Positions 59,722 through 64,000 of a stretch of DNA of 64,000 bases are shown here, piece after piece. The DNA is taken from positions 112,913 through 176,912 of the forward strand of contig JAZNZY010000021.1 of NCBI GenBank assembly GCA_045595165.1, written 5' to 3'. The stretch comes from SFLA01 sp045595165. GTDB taxonomy: Bacteria > Bacillota > Clostridia > Oscillospirales > CAG-382. Position numbers and translations under genes: made by a program. The first letter of the stretch is position 1; each line of letters opens with the position of its first letter. The notes under the pieces are model-generated. The model had not been told where the DNA came from and ran no database searches. It saw only the letters and a list, made by a program, of their open reading frames with translations.

Positions 59722-61263
59722 ATGCAGTACATTATTCCCACGATTGTTGGCGTGCTTGCACTTGCTATCGGTATGCTGTTGGGTGTATTTATGCGCAAAA
59801 AGATTGCGGAAAGCAAGATAGGCTCTGCAGAGGAAGAAGCATCCCGTATCAGATTAGATGCGAAAAGAGATGCGGAAACGCTCAAAAAAGAAGCTATCGT
59901 ATCCGCAAACGAAGAAGCTTTGCGCATTAAGACCGAAACGGAAAAAGAATGCAAGGAACGCCGCAACGAAGTACAGCGCCAGGAAAGACGCATACAGCAA
60001 AAAGAAGATAATCTGGACAGAAAGTCCGATAACCTTGATAAAAAGGACGAGCTGTTAAACAAAAAGATCAAAGACAACGAGCAAAAAGCAGAAAAGCTTG
60101 ATGCACTCCGCGCAGAGCAGGAAGAACTGCTCCAGAAGATAAGCCAGATGTCCGTTGAAGAAGCCCGTGACAGCCTGCTTAAGCGTGTCGAGGACGATGC
60201 AAGACACGATATGGCTGTCCGCCTTAACGAGCTTGAAGCGGAATACAAGGAAACCGCCGAGGAAAAGGCAAGAGATATCGTTTCTCTCGCAATCCAGCGC
60301 TGTGCCGCAGATTCCGTGGCAGAGGCTACCGTTTCCGTTGTAGACCTGCCCAGCGACGAAATGAAGGGCAGAATTATCGGCAGAGAAGGCAGAAACATCC
60401 GCGCTATCGAAACCCTTACGGGCGTAGACCTTATTATCGACGATACTCCCGAGGCGATCACCATCTCCACCTTCGACCCCGTTCGCAGAGAGGTTGCACG
60501 CCTTGCACTTGAAAAGCTTATATCCGACGGACGTATCCATCCTTCCCGTATCGAGGAAATGGTGGAAAAAGCCCGCAAAGAGGTTGAAGCGGTCATTAAG
60601 AAGGAAGGCGAGCAGGCGGTTATCGAAACCGGTATCCACGGTCTTAACCACGAGCTTGTCCGTATTCTCGGCAGACTCCGCTTCCGTACAAGCTATGGTC
60701 AGAACGTGCTCCGCCATTCCGTAGAGGTGGCGCATATCGCAGGTATGATCGCAAGCGAGCTGGGTATCGATCCCGTTCTTGCCCGCAGAGCAGGCTTGCT
60801 CCATGATATCGGTAAAGCTATGACACACGAGATCGACGGAAGCCACGTTCAGATCGGTGTGGATATTGCAAGAAAATATAAAGAATCCAAAGAAGTCGTA
60901 CACGCTATCGAAGCTCACCACGGCGACGTGGAAGCAAAGACAGTTATCGCAGTTATCGTTCAGGCGGCAGACGCTGTAAGCGCAGCCCGTCCCGGTGCGA
61001 GAAGAGAAAATCTGGAAAGCTACATAAAGCGTCTGCAAAAGCTTGAAGAGATCGCAACCTCCTTTAACGGCACCGAAAAAGCCTTTGCTATTCAGGCAGG
61101 CAGAGAAGTGCGCATAATGGTCAAGCCCGAGGCTGTCAGCGATGACGATATGGTATTCCTTGCAAGAGATATTGCAAAGAAGATCGAAAGCGAGCTGGAG
61201 TATCCCGGACAGATCAAAGTAAACTTGATAAGGGAAACCAGAAGCTTCGACTACGCGAAATAG
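59722..61263 (+). CDS. rny: Ribonuclease Y
   Basis: 513 residues from ATG 59722 (GGAGG upstream). N-terminal membrane helix (about 3-24), long coiled coil (25-190), KH domain with GRIIGREGRNIRAIE (near 215), and HD domain with LLHDIGKA (near 360) and AHHGDVE (near 398). It is the membrane endonuclease that starts mRNA decay in Firmicutes. ymdB follows, the conserved rny-ymdB pair. Confidence 0.96.
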   Translation: MQYIIPTIVGVLALAIGMLLGVFMRKKIAESKIGSAEEEASRIRLDAKRDAETLKKEAIVSANEEALRIKTETEKECKERRNEVQRQERRIQQKEDNLDRKSDNLDKKDELLNKKIKDNEQKAEKLDALRAEQEELLQKISQMSVEEARDSLLKRVEDDARHDMAVRLNELEAEYKETAEEKARDIVSLAIQRCAADSVAEATVSVVDLPSDEMKGRIIGREGRNIRAIETLTGVDLIIDDTPEAITISTFDPVRREVARLALEKLISDGRIHPSRIEEMVEKARKEVEAVIKKEGEQAVIETGIHGLNHELVRILGRLRFRTSYGQNVLRHSVEVAHIAGMIASELGIDPVLARRAGLLHDIGKAMTHEIDGSHVQIGVDIARKYKESKEVVHAIEAHHGDVEAKTVIAVIVQAADAVSAARPGARRENLESYIKRLQKLEEIATSFNGTEKAFAIQAGREVRIMVKPEAVSDDDMVFLARDIAKKIESELEYPGQIKVNLIRETRSFDYAK

Positions 61264-61540
61264 GGCGACTGTTCAGCCGGCGCAGAACGCGCAAAACGGT
61301 GTATAAAACGCAGTATGCGAAAACCGTGAATTACACAAACAAAAATAGCGGAAGAAAACGGCGCTTCAACGCCGTTTTCACTGTATTTAGATGTTTTGCG
61401 CTATAAACGAACCCGCACGTTGTTTCACACCGCGCGTCCTCGCCTTGCAGTAGGTTACTACAGCGGCGGCTCGGTTCGTTCATTCTGCATCCACCTGATT
61501 TCAGCCGCCGATTACTACGGCAATTATCAAACAGTCAGAA
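61264..61540. repeat. Partial composite module between rny and ymdB
   Basis: A strong hairpin GAAAACGGCG..CGCCGTTTTC (61351-61380) without T-run, then GTAGGTTACTACAGC, CATTCTGCATCCACC and related D-type fragments, without REP. Confidence 0.55.
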
Positions 61541-61550
61541 AGAAAAACTT

Positions 61551-62327
61551 ATGAACATACTCTGTTTAGGCGATATCCAGTTCCCTTCGGGAACAAAATA
61601 CGTTTGCCAAAATTTATCCAAAATAATCAGAGAACACAATATTGATCTCACGGTGATAAACGGAGAAAACACCTCCGATTATTCCACCTTGGATACGGGC
61701 GCCTGCGAGGACCTGTTTGCCTGCGGGGCAGACGTGATCACCGGCGGAAACCACACCCTGCAACGGGCGGAGGTTTACGAATATCTTGATAACAACTGTG
61801 AAAAATGTATTCGTCCCGTCAACCTGCCATCTTCCGCCCCCGGCAGAGGATATACCATAATAAAAGTAGGCAACGGAAAGCGGGTTTTGGTTATCAACGC
61901 TATGGGGCAGATAACTATGGACCCTTGCGACAGCCCTTTTCACACTGTGGACAAGGTGCTTGAGAAGGAAAAGGGGCGTTACGATATCGCCGTGTGCGAT
62001 TTCCACGGGGAAGCCACCAGCGAGAAAAATGCCTTTGGGTATTATTTCAACGGGAAGATCCAATGCATCTTCGGCACTCACACCCACGTTGCCACGGCGG
62101 ACGAACGGCTGCTGGATAAAGGCAGCGGTTATATTACCGATGTGGGTATGTGCGGGGTGAGGGACAGTATCATCGGCGCGGATATCGATACCGCTTTAAT
62201 AAAATTCGTCCACCGCACCTTTACCAAAAAGACCCGTCCCACGGGAGAAATGATGATAAACGGCGTGGTCTTTACTATTGACGATAACACAAATTACTGC
62301 ACAAATATAAAAAGAATCAATTACTGA
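61551..62327 (+). CDS. ymdB: YmdB family metallophosphoesterase (TIGR00282)
   Basis: 258 residues. Metal ligands match Bacillus YmdB in position: Asp8 (LGDI), Glu39-Asn40 (INGENT), Asn67-His68 (GGNHT), then DFHGEATSEK near 152 and GTHTHVATADER near 176. YmdB is a 2',3'-cyclic nucleotide phosphodiesterase that affects biofilm/motility choice and interacts with RNase Y. The ribosome site is weak. Confidence 0.92.
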   Translation: MNILCLGDIQFPSGTKYVCQNLSKIIREHNIDLTVINGENTSDYSTLDTGACEDLFACGADVITGGNHTLQRAEVYEYLDNNCEKCIRPVNLPSSAPGRGYTIIKVGNGKRVLVINAMGQITMDPCDSPFHTVDKVLEKEKGRYDIAVCDFHGEATSEKNAFGYYFNGKIQCIFGTHTHVATADERLLDKGSGYITDVGMCGVRDSIIGADIDTALIKFVHRTFTKKTRPTGEMMINGVVFTIDDNTNYCTNIKRINY

Positions 62328-62341
62328 AAGGAAAAACCAAA

Positions 62342-62713
62342 ATGAAAAAGATTTTTGCAGCCGTAATGGCTCTCCTTATGCTTGTTGCGCTCTCCTCCTG
62401 CACCACTCTGGATGCTCAGGGTAACCAGGTAGACTCCACCGGTCAGCTTATAATGACAGTAGGTATGCTTGTGGTTATGGTAGCGGTGTTCTATTTTATG
62501 ATCATCCGTCCCCAAAAGAAGCAGGAAAAAGAAACCGCAAAAATGCTGGATGGCCTTACCCCCGGCGATACTATTTCCACCGTTGGCGGAATCATCGGCG
62601 TAGTGCTTAAGGTTAAGGACGATATGGTCCTCATCGAAACCGGCGCAGACCGTACCCGTATCCAGATCGCAAAGTGGGCAGTACGCAAGGTGGAGGAAAA
62701 GGCAAATGACTAA
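62342..62713 (+). CDS. yajC: YajC-like preprotein translocase subunit with lipoprotein signal
   Basis: 123 residues, AAAGG upstream. The YajC core is GQLIMTVGMLVVMVAVFYFMIIRPQKKQEKE (from residue ~39) with GDTISTVGGIIGVVLKVKDD, all family features. In front of it is an extra ~37 residues with a signal peptide and lipobox (LVALSSCTTL), not usual in YajC. The protein could be lipid-anchored and then cross the membrane once. It works with SecDF in secretion; neither secD nor secF is in the window. Confidence 0.88.
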   Translation: MKKIFAAVMALLMLVALSSCTTLDAQGNQVDSTGQLIMTVGMLVVMVAVFYFMIIRPQKKQEKETAKMLDGLTPGDTISTVGGIIGVVLKVKDDMVLIETGADRTRIQIAKWAVRKVEEKAND

Positions 62714-63944
62714 AACTCTCCTTCGTAAATACGCACGCCTTGCCGTTCGCACAGGCGCGAACGTTCAAAAGGGACAGTACGTTGTAGTCCGCGCATCCGT
62801 AGAGATGCACGAATTCGCAGGTCTGGTAGTAGAGGAAGCCTACAAAGCAGGGGCAAAGGAAGTCCGTGTTGACTGGCGTTATTCCTACACCACCAAGATG
62901 GCGTACAGACATCAGTCCTTAAAGACTCTCTGTAACGTTCACGATTGGCAGGAAGCAAAGCAGGCGTTCGACTGCAAAACTCTCCCCGCATATATCAACA
63001 TTATCTCCGACGGACCCGATGCTTTGAAGGGCGTAAACGGAGAAAAGATGCAGAAATCCTCTGTGGCAACTCACCAAAAAATGAAAAAATATCTTGATGA
63101 GATGGATAATAATTACCAGTGGACCATCGTTGCCGCCGCAGGCAAGGATTGGGCAAAGAAGGTATTCCCCGGTGAGCGCACCTCCACCGCAGTTGAAAAG
63201 CTGTGGAAGACCATCCTCTCCACCGTATATATTACCGATGCGTCCAGCGACCCTGAAAAAGCATGGGCAGAGCACAACGCAGATTTTATGGATAAATGCG
63301 CCCGCCTTAACGATGCAAAATTCGATTATCTTGAATACAAATCCGCAAACGGCACGGATTTCCGTTGCTGGCTGAACAACAATATCCTCTGGCTGGGCGG
63401 CGGCGAAACCACCAAGGGCGTTTACTATAACCCCAATATGCCTACCGAGGAGATCTTCACAACCCCCATCGCAGGCAAGTGCGAAGGTAAGCTGGTTTCC
63501 ACAAAGCCTCTTTCCGTAAGAGGAAATCTGGTAGAAAACTTTACCTTCACTTTTGTTGACGGTAAGGTGACCGAAGTAACCGCCGAAAAGGGCGAGGACG
63601 TGCTTAAACAGCTTATCGCTTCCGACGAGGGAGCAAAAATGCTGGGCGAATTGGCACTCGTTCCCCACAACAGTCCCATAAGCAACTCGGGTATTCTTTT
63701 CTATAACACCTTGTTTGATGAAAATGCTGCTTGCCACGTTGCGATCGGCAGAGGATTCGGCAACTTGGTTGTAGGCTATGAGGATATGACCCGCGAACAG
63801 CTAAAGGAGCAGGGCGTAAACGAGAGTATGATCCACGTTGACTTTATGATCGGCTGCGAGGACCTGTCTATAGTAGGATATAAGGACGGCAAGGCAACAC
63901 CTATATTCACTAACGGTAATTGGGACGAAGATTTCGTAAAATAA
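62706..63944 (+). CDS. M29 family aminopeptidase
   Basis: 412 residues, overlapping yajC by 8 bp. The opening LLRKYARLAVRTGANVQKGQYVVVRA and the C-terminal metal-binding segments (IADGKCEGKLVSTKPL-like region near 255, ALVPHNSPISNSGILFYNTLFDENAACHVAIGRGF near 317, and DFMIGCEDLSIVG near 378) fit thermophilic-type M29 peptidases (AmpS/AmpII). Cytosolic, two-metal, broad aminopeptidase activity. AAGGTGGAGG lies upstream within yajC. Confidence 0.9.
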   Translation: MTKTLLRKYARLAVRTGANVQKGQYVVVRASVEMHEFAGLVVEEAYKAGAKEVRVDWRYSYTTKMAYRHQSLKTLCNVHDWQEAKQAFDCKTLPAYINIISDGPDALKGVNGEKMQKSSVATHQKMKKYLDEMDNNYQWTIVAAAGKDWAKKVFPGERTSTAVEKLWKTILSTVYITDASSDPEKAWAEHNADFMDKCARLNDAKFDYLEYKSANGTDFRCWLNNNILWLGGGETTKGVYYNPNMPTEEIFTTPIAGKCEGKLVSTKPLSVRGNLVENFTFTFVDGKVTEVTAEKGEDVLKQLIASDEGAKMLGELALVPHNSPISNSGILFYNTLFDENAACHVAIGRGFGNLVVGYEDMTREQLKEQGVNESMIHVDFMIGCEDLSIVGYKDGKATPIFTNGNWDEDFVK

Positions 63945-63947
63945 ATC

Positions 63948-63966
63948 ACCCCAAGAAGTCTGCGAC
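63948..63966. repeat. Truncated element A at the window end
   Basis: CACCCCAAGAAGTCTGCGA is the left half of an element A; the right half is replaced by adapter-like sequence. Confidence 0.55.
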
Positions 63967-64000
63967 AAGTCGGAGGCCAAGCGGTCTTAGGAAGACAATC
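63967..64000. other. Probable sequencing adapter (MGI/BGI type)
   Basis: From AAGTCGGAGGCCAAGCGGTC onward through 63998, these bases match, as I recall it, the MGI/BGISEQ read adapter. They break an element A hairpin in the middle, so this end is an assembly artefact at a contig end and not genomic DNA. Confidence 0.85.

Noticed and set aside
63967..64000. Start of a tRNA or of a new gene at the window end
   Set aside because: The sequence matches a sequencing adapter and cannot be folded as a tRNA.

Overview
The window reads as chromosomal DNA of an uncultured Gram-positive anaerobe of the class Clostridia (Bacillota). Pointers are the PyrR, ArgR, RNase Y/YmdB and dimeric glycyl-tRNA synthetase set, the near-consensus TTGACA/TATAAT promoters with AGGAGG ribosome sites, a dockerin-bearing hydrolase typical of gut or rumen fibre-associated clostridia, and SOS-type boxes of the Bacillus/Clostridium type. 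No rRNA, CRISPR array or complete prophage was seen. The last ~34 bases (63967-64000) match my memory of an MGI/BGI sequencing adapter, so the window probably ends at a contig end and not on genomic sequence.

Layout. 1-10839 (minus): a MinD-like ATPase, a methylglyoxal-synthase-like protein lacking the known catalytic residues, hisS, aspS, then a Gld-type ABC export module (ATPase, permease, GldG-like, DUF4340, lipoprotein). 11028-15195 (plus): pyrR, a GT2/GtrA glycosyltransferase, a NAGPA-type phosphodiester glycosidase and a membrane-anchored protein. 15602-23942 (minus): OLE RNA, then a small membrane gene and a RAYT transposase, then oapA-dxs-tlyA-nadK-argR-recN. 24465-32021: a nucleotidyltransferase, a P-loop ATPase, membrane proteins, an AI-2E exporter, tRNA-Glu and hom. 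32293-39803 (plus): two zinc-ribbon ABC exporters around a DUF1854 protein, glyS and GtrA. 39851-45779 (minus): a lipoprotein, a large secreted metzincin-like protein and a small phage-derived module with LexA-like operators. 45983-53840 (plus): a degenerate S11 carboxypeptidase, two parS sites before a solute-binding lipoprotein, pgk, tpiA and a vWA lipoprotein. 54326-56833 (minus): tRNA-Gln, thiI and a cysteine desulfurase. 57023-63944 (plus): small paralogous membrane proteins, a lipoprotein, rny, ymdB, yajC and an M29 aminopeptidase.

The strongest system is the OLE ribonucleoprotein locus. A ~619-nt structured RNA with its own promoter lies upstream of the oapA homologue, in the conserved isoprenoid/DNA-repair cluster. 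A RAYT transposase and a small membrane gene now separate the RNA from oapA.

The intergenic DNA is unusually rich in structured repeats. There are REP elements with the GTAG foot that RAYT enzymes recognise, several arranged as inverted pairs (REPINs), and two lie in frame inside the RAYT gene. A second ~36-45 bp palindromic family (called element A here) is inserted inside REP loops and other repeats, in some cases with apparent 3-bp duplications. Three arrays of different short hairpins are joined by a constant short linker, two of them directly after tRNA genes. Larger composite modules fill most gaps over 300 bp. Functions of the repeat families are inference; their sequence patterns are directly visible.
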